The notes under the pieces: model-generated | Seen by the model: the letters and a program-made list of their open reading frames with translations, nothing else | Told to the model about the DNA's origin: nothing | Database searches by the model: none | Assembly (NCBI GenBank): GCA_012840725.1 | Contig: DURQ01000053.1 | Coordinates: 1 to 38,573, forward strand | Length of the DNA stretch: 38,573 nt | Source of the DNA: Bacillota bacterium | GTDB taxonomy: Bacteria; Bacillota; Limnochordia; Darwinibacteriales; Darwinibacteriaceae | Direction: 5' to 3' | Position numbers and translations under genes: made by a program | Part shown: piece by piece, positions 30,963-38,573 of the stretch | Numbering within the stretch: the stretch's first letter is position 1 | Layout: each line of letters starts with the position of its first letter

Positions 30963-31181
30963 ATGGCGAAGGGAGTTCTTGACATCGTCCTGGGCGTAGG
31001 CCGGGCCTTGAGGGCTGCCTCCGTGGCGCCTTCCCTGCTCGGACAGCGCCGAAGAGCGCTGAACATCTTCGCAGAGGGCCTCAGGGCGAAAGGACTGGAC
31101 CCGGAGGATGTACAGCAGCTGACAGCAGCCTACAAGGAACTGGGAAGTTTGGGCGCGTGGTTGTCGAACTCGCGGGAGTAA
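30963..31181 (+). CDS. Small protein of the ECF operon, paralogue of the previous gene
   Basis: A 72-residue, basic, helical protein that begins 9 bases after the stop of the preceding gene; its ribosome site is weak, so it may depend on read-through of ribosomes. The stretch FAEGLRAKGLDPEDVQQLTAAY (36-57) matches the preceding protein. The N-terminal half (VLDIVLGVGRALRAAS) is a mildly hydrophobic amphipathic helix. It is the last gene of the operon, with a strong terminator 11 bases downstream. Function unknown. Confidence 0.65.
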   Translation: MAKGVLDIVLGVGRALRAASVAPSLLGQRRRALNIFAEGLRAKGLDPEDVQQLTAAYKELGSLGAWLSNSRE

Positions 31182-31191
31182 CAAAAAAGAG

Positions 31192-31230
31192 AAAGCAGGT
31201 GTGGCCGCATCTGCGGCCAAACCTGCTTTT
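31192..31230 (+). terminator. Terminator of the ECF sigma operon
   Basis: AAAGCAGGT (31192-31200) pairs with ACCTGCTTT (31221-31229) around an inner TGGCCGCA/TGCGGCCA stem, followed by T residues; on the minus strand a T run (31190-31183) also follows. The gap 31182-31374 otherwise contains only a 12-codon minus-strand reading frame (31291-31253) with AGGAGG just before it. Confidence 0.93.
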
Positions 31231-31374
31231 GCGTTCTGGCAGTCTAGGCTGGCTAGAGCTGGCCATACCTCCTGACAATCATACTGATCATCCTCCTTCC
31301 ACCTAGACTCGTGGGCCCCACTGATCCCATTGTAGCATGGCAGGCGGCTGATGCCTGTCAAGAACGCCTGGGAC

Positions 31375-31644
31375 TCATTCTTTCCGGTGGGCACTCACAA
31401 TCTTGCGGATGCTGTCGTAACTTAGGTGGAAGTGCTCCATCAGGGAGGCGATGCTTTCGCCCCGCTGATAACGGCGGACAATTTCCTGGTTGCGGCGGCG
31501 GATCAGCTGGCGGGCTCCGCTGCGTTCACCCCAGCCGAGTCTTTTCTCCGGCCGTTTGGGAATGTAGATCTCCACTCCCTGCACATACTCCTGGATCTCT
31601 TCCAGGAGGGCTTCAGGCAGAACGTCTTCAGCCTTCACATACAT
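31375..31644 (-). CDS. CD3324-family helix-turn-helix protein
   Basis: An 89-residue protein of the CD3324 family common in Clostridia: KAEDVLPEALLEEIQEYVQGVEIYIPKRPEKRLGWGERSGARQLIRRRNQEIVRRYQRGESIASLMEHFHLSYDSIRKI. The N-terminal 'LPEELLxEIQ(K/E)Y(V/I)QG-YIP' and the C-terminal homeodomain-like helix-turn-helix (ESIASLMEHFHLSYDSIRKIV) suggest DNA binding, possibly as a small transcription factor; targets unknown. The ATG at 31644 is preceded at 13 bases by GAGGAGG, with a stem-loop in between, so translation may be controlled by structure. It is a single gene. Confidence 0.83.
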   Translation of the reverse strand: MYVKAEDVLPEALLEEIQEYVQGVEIYIPKRPEKRLGWGERSGARQLIRRRNQEIVRRYQRGESIASLMEHFHLSYDSIRKIVSAHRKE

Positions 31645-31645
31645 G

Positions 31646-31696
31646 AAAAGCCAACATCCTCCTCACTGCGCGTTTTCCGAGGCGTTGGCTTTTTTT
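31646..31696. promoter_or_regulatory. Leader stem-loop of the CD3324-family gene; also a plus-strand terminator-like hairpin
   Basis: AAAAGCCAAC (31646-31655) and GTTGGCTTTT (31684-31693) form a 10-bp stem with the GAGGAGG ribosome site in the loop on the minus strand, and the stem ends directly at the ATG. On the plus strand the same hairpin is followed by TTT (to 31696). A terminator role for the plus strand has no gene to serve. Confidence 0.6.
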
Positions 31697-31826
31697 CAGG
31701 ATAGACTAGACTGAGAAAACTTAAACTCAGCCGCACACCCGAGGCAGGCCAACGCCGCTGCATTGGAGCATTCTGCACAGGACGATCGTCACTTGGCCCA
31801 CCTCACTTTCTCGTATTCTACATATA

Positions 31827-31855
31827 AGCATAACCAACAGCGGCCTTTCAGGCAA
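31827..31855 (-). promoter_or_regulatory. Candidate promoter of the CD3324-family gene
   Basis: TTGCCT (31855-31850) and TATGCT (31832-31827), 17 bases apart on the minus strand. Each matches 4 of 6 consensus bases. The rest of 31697-31873 is a gap where no terminator for the chemoreceptor gene or other feature was recognised. Confidence 0.3.
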
Positions 31856-31873
31856 GGGAAAGTCGCTTCCGAA

Positions 31874-33781
31874 TCATTCTTTCCCTGCGTCCCCACCGCC
31901 GAGCTCAAATTCCTGCACAAGCTGCTGCAGGCGCTCAGCCATCGTGCTCAGCTCCTGTGCCGCTCCGGCTATCGTCTCCATGGAGGCCGACTGCTCCTCG
32001 GTAGCAGCCGCGAGCTCCTGGCTGCCGGCGTTGATCGTCTCCAGGCCCCGGGAGACCTCCCTTATGGTAGCAGTGATTTCCCCAATCTGCCTCAAGATCG
32101 CAGTTAAGAGCTCTCCACTTCTGGCTACCGCCGCGGCGCTCTCCTCGGCATCAGCCGCGCTGCGCTGTATGCCCTCCACTGTGCGAGCCGTTTCACCCTG
32201 GATGGACTGAGCCAGTCCGGCGATCTGCTTGCTGGAAGAAGCCGCCTCCTCAGCGAGCTTGCGCACTTCGTCGGCAACGACTGCAAAACCGCGGCCGTGT
32301 TCTCCTGCCCTGGCTGCCTCAATGGCTGCATTGAGGGCCAGCAGGTTTGTCTGGTCGGCTATGGCGGTGATGGTCTCCACGATCTGGCCGATCTCCTGGG
32401 AGCGTTCACCCAGATGAGTCACGGCTTCGGCCAATTCGGCCATGCTCTCCTTCAGTTCACCGGAACGGGCGACGGCCCTGCCCACCACAGACTGACCTTC
32501 ACTCGCGGAGGCCTGGATGCCTTCGGCAGCCCGCACCACATCGGTCACGCTGTCGCCCATGGACTGCACCGTCGAGGCGAACTCGTTGGCCGTTCCCGCC
32601 ACCTCTTCGATGGAGGCGCTGGTTTCCTCTGTGGAAGACGAGAGTTCATGACTGGCTCGGGACGTGGCCGTTGCTGCTTCATACACCCGGGTCAGGACAC
32701 TGCTCAAGGCGTCCTGCATGCTCTGGATGCCCCGCGCGATCAGACCGAGTTCGTCCTTTCTGTTTACGAGTGGCGCAGGCACAGGCTGGTGCAGCACCCT
32801 GCCGGCCAGAACGTTAATGTGCCGGCTGATGCCGTCAATGGCCCTTGTCAGGCGAGAGGCGTTTAAAAACATCACCAGAGCCAACACCAGGTAGGTCGCC
32901 CCCGCGATTATGGCCGAGAGCCGGATGCCGTTGATCAGTGTTCTGCCAACGATCTCCAAGTTGACACCCACATTCACCGCACCTGCGTACTGCTCATCGG
33001 CGTAGATAGGCAGCAGGATATCGTAGACCATCTCGCCAGTAAGGGGGTGTGTTCTTAGGGCAACGTAGTTGGACTTCTTCTGCAGTGCCTCGCTTTTCGA
33101 TTTGTCCGCCAACAACTGGTCCTGGCTGAAACCGTGACTTGTTGCCGCCAGTTCACCCTGGGCACCGAAGACGTTGGCATAGCTCAAGGTGGCGCCGCTG
33201 GTCGCGTCCACCACCAGCGTTTCAGGACTCAGATCCTCCCGCAGCGTCTGGAAATCGTCTGCGGGAAGGCCAACCTGGACGACTGCTCCACCAGGAGTCC
33301 GCTTGTAGGCATAGACATAGTAGCTGCCATCCTGGATGTCATGGCGCACCGGTTCAACAAGGGTTTCAGCCCCGCTCTGCACAAAGGCCATGACTGCGGG
33401 ATCCGCTGCTGACACTCGGCCCGAAGCGGAGAAAATCAGCTTGCCGGAAGAGTCGTACCAGTTGAGAACAGCCACACCCAGCTTTTTGGCGAGCTCAGCC
33501 AGGAGCTCGCTGCTGACTTCCCGCTCCGTTTCTGCCACCAGCTCAGCCACATGCAGCGCATCTTCCTGCAGCGCACCTTCCAGGGCGGCCACGGCACGGC
33601 TGTTGCTCGCCAAGCGTGCCCTGATCTGTTGGGCAACGGCTAGTCCCCCCAGCCTCTTCTGCTCGAGGGTTCGCTGGTAGGCAACGTAATTGCTGGCGAA
33701 GGCGAGGAGCAGCACCGCCAGAAGCACCAAGAGCAAGGGGAGGACCACGACTTTCATGCGAATCGAATGCCGTCTCTTCAT
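31874..33781 (-). CDS. Methyl-accepting chemotaxis protein
   Basis: A 635-residue transmembrane receptor. TM1 lies at about 11-30, a Cache-like extracellular sensor (single or tandem) at ~35-285, TM2 at ~286-308, a HAMP domain at ~310-362 and a long coiled-coil signalling domain from ~380 to the end. The highly conserved hairpin tip is [47 protein letters not shown], where CheA/CheW bind. Glutamate/glutamine-rich methylation helices flank it. There is no C-terminal CheR-binding pentapeptide. The ligand is unknown. ATG at 33781 has GGAGG at 7-base spacing. It lies 38 bases after galE on the same strand. Confidence 0.95.
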   Translation of the reverse strand: MKRRHSIRMKVVVLPLLLVLLAVLLLAFASNYVAYQRTLEQKRLGGLAVAQQIRARLASNSRAVAALEGALQEDALHVAELVAETEREVSSELLAELAKKLGVAVLNWYDSSGKLIFSASGRVSAADPAVMAFVQSGAETLVEPVRHDIQDGSYYVYAYKRTPGGAVVQVGLPADDFQTLREDLSPETLVVDATSGATLSYANVFGAQGELAATSHGFSQDQLLADKSKSEALQKKSNYVALRTHPLTGEMVYDILLPIYADEQYAGAVNVGVNLEIVGRTLINGIRLSAIIAGATYLVLALVMFLNASRLTRAIDGISRHINVLAGRVLHQPVPAPLVNRKDELGLIARGIQSMQDALSSVLTRVYEAATATSRASHELSSSTEETSASIEEVAGTANEFASTVQSMGDSVTDVVRAAEGIQASASEGQSVVGRAVARSGELKESMAELAEAVTHLGERSQEIGQIVETITAIADQTNLLALNAAIEAARAGEHGRGFAVVADEVRKLAEEAASSSKQIAGLAQSIQGETARTVEGIQRSAADAEESAAAVARSGELLTAILRQIGEITATIREVSRGLETINAGSQELAAATEEQSASMETIAGAAQELSTMAERLQQLVQEFELGGGDAGKE

Positions 33782-33819
33782 CGGTCTACCTCCGAAACCC
33801 CTTCCCGCCGGAGTCTTAT

Positions 33820-34812
33820 TCAGCCGCGCATCTTCTCAAAGCGCCAAGCGTCCCGGCACATATCCTCCAAATTGCGTTGAGCGGTCCAGCCCAATTCCTT
33901 TTGAGCCTTGGCAGCATCTGCCCAGCAGGCAGCCACATCGCCGGGACGGCGCTCCACCACCCGATAGGGGATCTTCAGATCGTTCACCTTCTCAAAGGTG
34001 TTGATCAGCTCCAGCACTGAAGTGCCCCGGCCCGTGCCGAGGTTATAGATGTGCACTCCAGGGCCCATCTTCTCTAGAGCAGCGAGATGGCCTTTGGAAA
34101 GATCCACAACGTGGATATAGTCCCGCACCCCTGTACCGTCGGGTGTCGGGTAATCGCTGCCGAAAACCCGCAGTTCCGGGAGGATACCCCGGGCCACCTG
34201 GGTGACGTAAGGCATCAGGTTGTTGGGGATGCCCCTGGGTGCTTCGCCGATCAAGCCGCTTTCGTGGGCGCCCACTGGGTTGAAGTAGCGCAGCAGGGCG
34301 ACGGCCATCTCGGGATGTCTCTGCGCGGTATCGCTCAGGATCTTTTCGCACATCGCCTTGGTCTCGCCGTAGGGGTTGGCCCGGGGGCGCAGTTCCATGG
34401 TCTCCACCAAGGGACTCTCGTTATCACCGTACACGGTGGCCGAAGAACTGAAGACGAAGCGCTTAACCCCATGCCTTACACAGTTCTCCATGATCACCAT
34501 GGTGCTGATCAAGTTGTTTTTGTAGTAGGCCAGCGGGATTTGCACCGACTCTCCCACTGCTTTGAGCCCAGCAAAGTGGATCACACCGTCAATGGGGTGG
34601 GTGGAGAAGATCAGGTTGACCTCGGTCTCATCCGTGGCATCCGCCTGGTAAAAGAGGGGCCGCTTGCCGGTGATCTTTTCAATGCGATCCACCACTTCCC
34701 GCTCACTATTGGCCAAGTTATCCAGGATGATTACGTCGTATCCGCTGTTCAGGAGTTCTACACAGGTGTGGCTGCCGATGTAGCCCGTTCCACCCGTGAC
34801 CAAGATAAGCAT
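33820..34812 (-). CDS. galE: UDP-glucose 4-epimerase
   Basis: A 330-residue extended short-chain dehydrogenase/reductase enzyme that interconverts UDP-glucose and UDP-galactose for galactose metabolism and glycan precursors. Seen: NAD-binding GGTGYIG (7-13), [18 protein letters not shown] with Ser124, and PYGETK with catalytic Tyr148 and Lys152, then [15 protein letters not shown] and RDYIHVVDL. Length is standard (~338). I chose the ATG at 34812, six bases after GAGGAGG; in-frame upstream extension to 34956 is spurious. It is transcribed away from the exonuclease III gene and followed by the chemoreceptor gene. Confidence 0.96.
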   Translation of the reverse strand: MLILVTGGTGYIGSHTCVELLNSGYDVIILDNLANSEREVVDRIEKITGKRPLFYQADATDETEVNLIFSTHPIDGVIHFAGLKAVGESVQIPLAYYKNNLISTMVIMENCVRHGVKRFVFSSSATVYGDNESPLVETMELRPRANPYGETKAMCEKILSDTAQRHPEMAVALLRYFNPVGAHESGLIGEAPRGIPNNLMPYVTQVARGILPELRVFGSDYPTPDGTGVRDYIHVVDLSKGHLAALEKMGPGVHIYNLGTGRGTSVLELINTFEKVNDLKIPYRVVERRPGDVAACWADAAKAQKELGWTAQRNLEDMCRDAWRFEKMRG

Positions 34813-34970
34813 GCCAATCCTCCTCGCTTCTGGCTCTAGGCCGGTTAAGATGAAACACTTCGTTCCTATGTGGCGGTATTCCTCCTTTACCTCCCCCGCT
34901 TTTCCTGTTTTGCCGGTTCCGGCAGGAACGGGGCGCCCACTAGAGAATTGAGCCAAGGGGAGGGTATTAC

Positions 34971-35744
34971 ATGAAGCTTGTTTCGTGGAACGTCAACGGT
35001 CTCAGAGCCTGCTTAGGCAAGGGCTTTCTGGACTTTTTCCGAGAGATAGATGCTGACATCTTCTGCGTGCAGGAAACGAAGATGCAGTACGGGCAGGTCG
35101 AGCTCGAACTGCCCGGTTACGAGCAGTACTGGAGCTCTGCTGAGAAAAAGGGCTACTCGGGCACGGCCATCTTCACCAAAGTCAAACCGCTGGCTGTGCG
35201 CTTTGGATTGAACAAAGAGGAACATGACCGGGAAGGCCGCGTGATCACAGCGGAGTATGATTCCTTCTTCCTGGTTAACGTATACACACCTAACTCCCAG
35301 CGGGGTCTCACCCGGCTGGACTACCGGATGATCTGGGAGGATGAGTTCCGTTCGTACGTCAGCGCCTTGAAAAAGGAGAAGCCCGTGATCATCTGCGGCG
35401 ACCTGAACGTCGCGCATCAGGAGATAGATATCAAGAATCCCCAGGCCAACCGCAAGAACGCCGGCTTCACAGACGAGGAGCGGGCGAAGTTCAGCGAACT
35501 GCTGGCGGCGGGGTTCATCGACACCTTCCGCTATTTTTATCCCGATAAACGTGACGCCTATACCTGGTGGTCGTACTTCGCGAACGCTCGCGAACGCAAC
35601 ATCGGGTGGCGGATCGACTACTTCCTGGCGTCCAGCGACTTGGAACCTCGCCTTGTGGATGCAGCCATCCACGATCAGGTGCTGGGCAGCGATCACTGCC
35701 CCGTAGAACTTGAGCTGCGCTCAACCGAGAAGGACGGTGAGTAA
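34971..35744 (+). CDS. xth: Exodeoxyribonuclease III (AP endonuclease)
   Basis: A 257-residue endonuclease/exonuclease/phosphatase-fold enzyme of base excision repair that cuts at abasic sites and removes 3' blocks; homologous to B. subtilis ExoA and E. coli XthA. Visible active-site residues: Asn7 in SWNVNGLR, Glu35 in CVQETK, Asp144 and Asn146 in CGDLNVAH, and Asp241-His242 in GSDHCPV. All are intact. ATG at 34971 follows AAGGGGAGGG. The gene next downstream starts two bases after its stop (TAAG-ATG), which makes a two-gene unit with the SEC-C protein. The 158-base divergent gap with galE has no promoter that I could place with confidence. Confidence 0.97.
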   Translation: MKLVSWNVNGLRACLGKGFLDFFREIDADIFCVQETKMQYGQVELELPGYEQYWSSAEKKGYSGTAIFTKVKPLAVRFGLNKEEHDREGRVITAEYDSFFLVNVYTPNSQRGLTRLDYRMIWEDEFRSYVSALKKEKPVIICGDLNVAHQEIDIKNPQANRKNAGFTDEERAKFSELLAAGFIDTFRYFYPDKRDAYTWWSYFANARERNIGWRIDYFLASSDLEPRLVDAAIHDQVLGSDHCPVELELRSTEKDGE

Positions 35745-35745
35745 G

Positions 35746-36864
35746 ATGGTTGAACGCGCGGACAGCGGCGCTCTGCTGCTGGAGCTTGTTCTGGCCCGGC
35801 AGACCAAGGACGAGCTGACGAAGATCTGCCGGCGTTTCCAGATCAAGGGCGTCAGCGGGCTGCGAAAATCCAAGCTCGTGGCCTTTCTATGCCAGCGCCT
35901 GCCCATCATCGCCGCCGGTAAGATGCTCTCCTGGGATCAGTCCATCTACGATCTGGTGAGGGAGATCACCACGTTTGGCAGAGCCCACCATCTGGATCCT
36001 GCCGTGGGCAATCCGGTTGAGGATTATCTTTTGGAGGAGTACATCGGTTTTGCGAAAACCGTCGACGACACAGCTTACCTCGTCATTCCCCTGGAGTACC
36101 AGGAGATCTTTTACGCCTTTGATGGCGAACTTTACCGCCAAAAAGTGGCCGGCAACACAGAGATTGCCCGCCTGAGCAGGGGACTGCTGCATTATTACGG
36201 CTGCCTGACCCTGGCGGAGCTGAGCGAGATGCTAAACCGCCTGCTTCCAAAGCCCGTGGAGACGGTAAGGATCGGAGAGGTGCTGCGGGAAATCGGCTTC
36301 CACAACTGGCACATCGTCTATGAACGGGGCCGTTTCTGCGATGGGCGCCTCACTGATCTGGACTACCTTCTGCGGGAGCTGAAGGAGCGGGAAGCTCTGG
36401 AGTACCGCCCCCTGACCTATCAGGAGGTATGGCAGGCGGGTGAACCGGGCTTCTTCCACCGCAACCCCCGCCAGCTGCGGGAGGTGCGCCGTTTCCTGCA
36501 GAAGCACGGCCTGAATGAAGCGGCGCCTTACTTCCTCGATCTCCTCTTCAGCTTGGTGCAGACAGACCTGTCACCCCCGGAGATCGTCTATGCGCTTCTG
36601 GAAAACTCAGACTCTGTAACGGAGGACGATATCACTGAACTGGCCCTTGTCGTATTCGATTTCTACCACAGCGTACCCCACTGGGTCTTAAAGGGTTTCT
36701 CTCCAGAAGAGATCATGGAGCGGGCCTCAGCCAAGCCCGAGCAGGAGAACGGCCCGCATCGCGCGATCGTCTACGACTTCGCCACCAAACAGCCCCTCAG
36801 CCCTGAATCTCCCTGCCCCTGCGGCAGCAAGCGCAGTTTCGGCGCCTGCTGCGGTTCGGCTTGA
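35746..36864 (+). CDS. SEC-C metal-binding domain protein with N-terminal SAP/Rho-N-like domain
   Basis: A 372-residue protein of uncertain function. The N-terminal ~40 residues (TKDELTKICRRFQIKGVSGLRKSKLVAFL) look like a SAP or Rho-N nucleic-acid-binding helix pair. The middle ~290 residues are helical with no recognised fold. The C terminus SPCPCGSKRSFGACCG is a SEC-C zinc motif (CxCxSxxxxxxCC), as at the end of SecA. ATG at 35746 lies two bases after the exonuclease III stop. Coupling to a repair gene and the nucleic-acid-like N terminus hint at a DNA- or RNA-associated role, but that is inference. It ends 25 bases before a terminator. Confidence 0.83.
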   Translation: MVERADSGALLLELVLARQTKDELTKICRRFQIKGVSGLRKSKLVAFLCQRLPIIAAGKMLSWDQSIYDLVREITTFGRAHHLDPAVGNPVEDYLLEEYIGFAKTVDDTAYLVIPLEYQEIFYAFDGELYRQKVAGNTEIARLSRGLLHYYGCLTLAELSEMLNRLLPKPVETVRIGEVLREIGFHNWHIVYERGRFCDGRLTDLDYLLRELKEREALEYRPLTYQEVWQAGEPGFFHRNPRQLREVRRFLQKHGLNEAAPYFLDLLFSLVQTDLSPPEIVYALLENSDSVTEDDITELALVVFDFYHSVPHWVLKGFSPEEIMERASAKPEQENGPHRAIVYDFATKQPLSPESPCPCGSKRSFGACCGSA

Positions 36865-36888
36865 TGAAACCCAGCCCCACAGCGCGCA

Positions 36889-36917
36889 AGATCCGCACCC
36901 TCGGTGCGGGTCTTTTT
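36889..36917 (+). terminator. Terminator after the exonuclease III-SEC-C unit
   Basis: An 11-bp stem AGATCCGCACC (36889-36899) with GGTGCGGGTCT (36903-36913, one G-T pair), loop CTC, and TTTTT following. It lies between convergent genes; only the plus strand has a T run. Confidence 0.92.
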
Positions 36918-36920
36918 GCT

Positions 36921-37535
36921 TTACACTTCTAGAGCTGCTCCTTGGTACTGGGCGTAGAACCTTTCCAGCTCCTGCATGCAGCGGTCAAGCAGTTTGAGCT
37001 GGCGGGAGAACACATGGGAGGGGTCAGCGAGTTCCGCCGCAAAATGCTGGTGCAGCATGGCCAGGATCGCTGCGTTTTCTCGTTTGTACTTCTCGTGGAT
37101 GCCCCTGGCTTCTTCACAGAAACACCGGTCCTTGGTTACCCAAGCGGCCAGATCCCGGCAGTTGGCGATGCGGTCGGCAAGTTTGATGCGGACTGCGTCC
37201 TCTTCGGCGCAGATGCCCGGGAGGTATTTCTCCTCCTGCCCTTTTTTCCTGGTCAACAGGTCCAAGAGCCTCGTTTCCTCGGTGCTGAGCCCGATAAGGG
37301 CCTGCACGTGCTCCAAGGTGTAACCGTCCTGTGCGAAGTCCTCCACCACATCATGGAGCAGGGCTGCGTTGAGGAGGTGCATGGTGCGGATGTTGTCCCG
37401 CTCCTGATCGAGAAAACAGAACTCAACAACGTCATGAAGGTGTTCTACCGCGTCCTTGTCTATTCCCTTTCTGCGCTTCCCACGGTATAGTTCCTCCACC
37501 AACTGGCTGGCGGTTTTGCGGCTCACCGTCGGCAT
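36921..37535 (-). CDS. HD-domain phosphohydrolase-like protein
   Basis: A 204-residue protein with an HD fold related to the hydrolase half of RelA/SpoT: an upstream His (His32), NAALLHDVVED with the HD pair (His61-Asp62), and KLADRIANCRDL carrying the fourth metal ligand Asp. Length and the isolated domain suggest a small alarmone or nucleotide hydrolase (Mesh1-like), but the substrate is not shown by the sequence. ATG at 37535 has GGGAGAGGAG directly upstream. It follows the GPH transporter on the same strand with a 19-base gap, so they probably share a transcript. No terminator was found immediately downstream on the minus strand. Confidence 0.85.
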   Translation of the reverse strand: MPTVSRKTASQLVEELYRGKRRKGIDKDAVEHLHDVVEFCFLDQERDNIRTMHLLNAALLHDVVEDFAQDGYTLEHVQALIGLSTEETRLLDLLTRKKGQEEKYLPGICAEEDAVRIKLADRIANCRDLAAWVTKDRCFCEEARGIHEKYKRENAAILAMLHQHFAAELADPSHVFSRQLKLLDRCMQELERFYAQYQGAALEV

Positions 37536-37554
37536 CTCCTCTCCCTTTGTTTCC

Positions 37555-38573
37555 TCAAGACGGAAGCTTCAGATCTCCCCGTGCCCGCAGATCGTCCAGA
37601 ATCCGCTGGTACATGTCCCGATCAATGATATACTTGCGGCGGTGGATCAGATAGCCGGCCAGGATAAAGACCAGGGGCAGTATGAGCATGGCGAACTTCA
37701 AAAGCAGAAGGCCGCCTGGGGTTACATCATCGGGCGTGAGGGCATCGTTGATCCCTGAAAGGATGACGGTGACCCCGACGATGCCGCTGGCAATCGCTCC
37801 CGCCAGCTTGTAGATCACGGGCTGCAGGGAAAAGGTCACGCTCTCATTGCGCTTGCCCAGCTTCCACTGGCCGTACTCCACCGTATCGGTGAGGAACATG
37901 AGCATGAGCATCTGGATGAAGGCTTCACCCAGGAAGATAAGGATCCCCGCAAGGCCAATTACCAGCATGTTCATGGGTGCGAAGAAAAAGACCAGATAAC
38001 CTGCGACCACGAGGAGAGCAGCTGCCCTGTAGAGGCTGCCCCGGCTGAAACGCTTGCTGAAAAGGGGAAACACCGCCAGCGCACCGAGCTGGCACACCCC
38101 CAAGATGAGGGCAAAGACTGAATACATCGCTTCATCCCGGTAGGCGTACTTGAAGAAGTAAATGCCGAAGCTGGTTGTGGTCACATACCCGATCATGAAC
38201 AGAGCCATGGCGAGAGAGACAAAGAGCAGCTGGTCGTTGTCGGCGATGGCTTTGATCATCCCCCGCAGGGTGGTGGTTTCCTCCTGTTTGAAGATCTCCC
38301 GGTTCTCCTTGACGCCCACGACGGTGATGGCCTGGCCAAGCCACATCAGCACAACCGCTGCTGCTGTGAACACGTGATAGGCCTGCACCATGCTGCCCAG
38401 CCTTGCTCCGAGCATGTTGGTCACCGGCACCAGCCCCACCACTACAGCGAAGAGGCCGATGTTGGCGCAGATCTTGGCAAAGGATCCGATCTTCTCCCGC
38501 TCGCTCTGGTTGACGCTGAGAGCTGGGAGCATGGACCAGTAGGAGATATCGTTGGTGGTATAGGCCAGATCCC
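37555..38573 (-). CDS. Glycoside-pentoside-hexuronide (GPH) cation symporter, C-terminal part
   Basis: The gene enters from outside the right edge; the visible 339 residues start in frame with DLAYTTNDISYWSMLPALS. The NDISYWSMLPALS segment is characteristic of GPH-family (MelB/XylP-type) transporters. About ten hydrophobic helices follow, with the conserved charged helix and the C-terminal pattern LMLMFLTDTVEYGQWKLGKRNESVTFSLQPVIYKLAGAI. Such proteins import sugars or glycosides with Na+ or H+. The true start and about 130 residues are missing. The HD-domain gene follows closely. Confidence 0.9.
   Translation of the reverse strand, partial: DLAYTTNDISYWSMLPALSVNQSEREKIGSFAKICANIGLFAVVVGLVPVTNMLGARLGSMVQAYHVFTAAAVVLMWLGQAITVVGVKENREIFKQEETTTLRGMIKAIADNDQLLFVSLAMALFMIGYVTTTSFGIYFFKYAYRDEAMYSVFALILGVCQLGALAVFPLFSKRFSRGSLYRAAALLVVAGYLVFFFAPMNMLVIGLAGILIFLGEAFIQMLMLMFLTDTVEYGQWKLGKRNESVTFSLQPVIYKLAGAIASGIVGVTVILSGINDALTPDDVTPGGLLLLKFAMLILPLVFILAGYLIHRRKYIIDRDMYQRILDDLRARGDLKLPS

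Noticed and set aside
34087-34839. Plus-strand frame opposite galE
   Set aside because: Antisense shadow; galE motifs are unambiguous.
1-38573. CRISPR arrays, tRNA/rRNA genes, insertion sequences, prophage
   Set aside because: I saw no regularly spaced repeats, transposase motifs, tRNA-like clover-leaf sequences or phage structural genes when reading through the window.

Overview
The window carries about 38 protein genes and no rRNA, tRNA, CRISPR array or insertion sequence that I could recognise. It looks like the chromosome of a moderately G+C-rich Bacillota (Firmicutes) bacterium, with base composition judged by eye only. The clues are near-universal strong AGGAGG-type ribosome sites, frequent GTG/TTG starts, compact ATGA/GTGA overlaps, U-tailed hairpin terminators, a CtsR-like operator in front of hsp20, an ECF sigma promoter of the SigW/SigX type, a CD3324-family protein and meso-diaminopimelate dehydrogenase. 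I cannot name the genus; a Limnochordia- or Clostridia-like lineage would fit.

Layout. 1-660: end of a sugar ABC substrate-binding protein. 690-3630: a gmhB-like phosphatase converging on an aroF-aroB-aroQ operon (first three shikimate steps). 3666-7102: a three-gene proton-translocating transhydrogenase operon (pntAA-pntAB-pntB) whose beta subunit has two tandem NADP(H)-binding domains. 7271-8167: ddh. 8203-15376: a tight five-gene operon (MATE exporter, membrane-anchored protein, hydantoinase-A-like protein, histone-deacetylase-like amidohydrolase, CapD/WbpM-like sugar-nucleotide dehydratase). 15520-17740: a lipoprotein, a LacI-type regulator and a thioredoxin-like protein. 17792-23150: an M23 peptidase, a DUF362 protein with four C-terminal cysteines, then an alpha/beta hydrolase coupled to a large secreted subtilase. 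23357-26875: YbaN-like protein, an atypical phosphofructokinase and prolyl oligopeptidase. 27029-29742: HNH nuclease, Hsp20, DUF1858 protein, methyltransferase. 29849-31230: an ECF sigma operon with three small proteins, two of them related to each other. 31375-34812: CD3324-like protein, chemoreceptor, galE. 34971-36917: exonuclease III coupled to a SEC-C protein. 36921-38573: HD-domain protein and the end of a GPH-family sugar transporter.

Together these are mostly core metabolic genes (aromatic amino acids, NADPH supply, diaminopimelate, glycolysis, envelope polysaccharide precursors) with peptide and sugar scavenging functions, fitting a heterotroph on polymers. The most unusual items are the doubled domain III in PntB, the ECF sigma operon with paired small proteins, a DAHP synthase lacking its usual N-terminal regulatory domain, the HDAC-like enzyme with a cysteine-rich tail, and a phosphofructokinase with a non-standard donor-site residue. 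No mobile element or obvious defence island was found.
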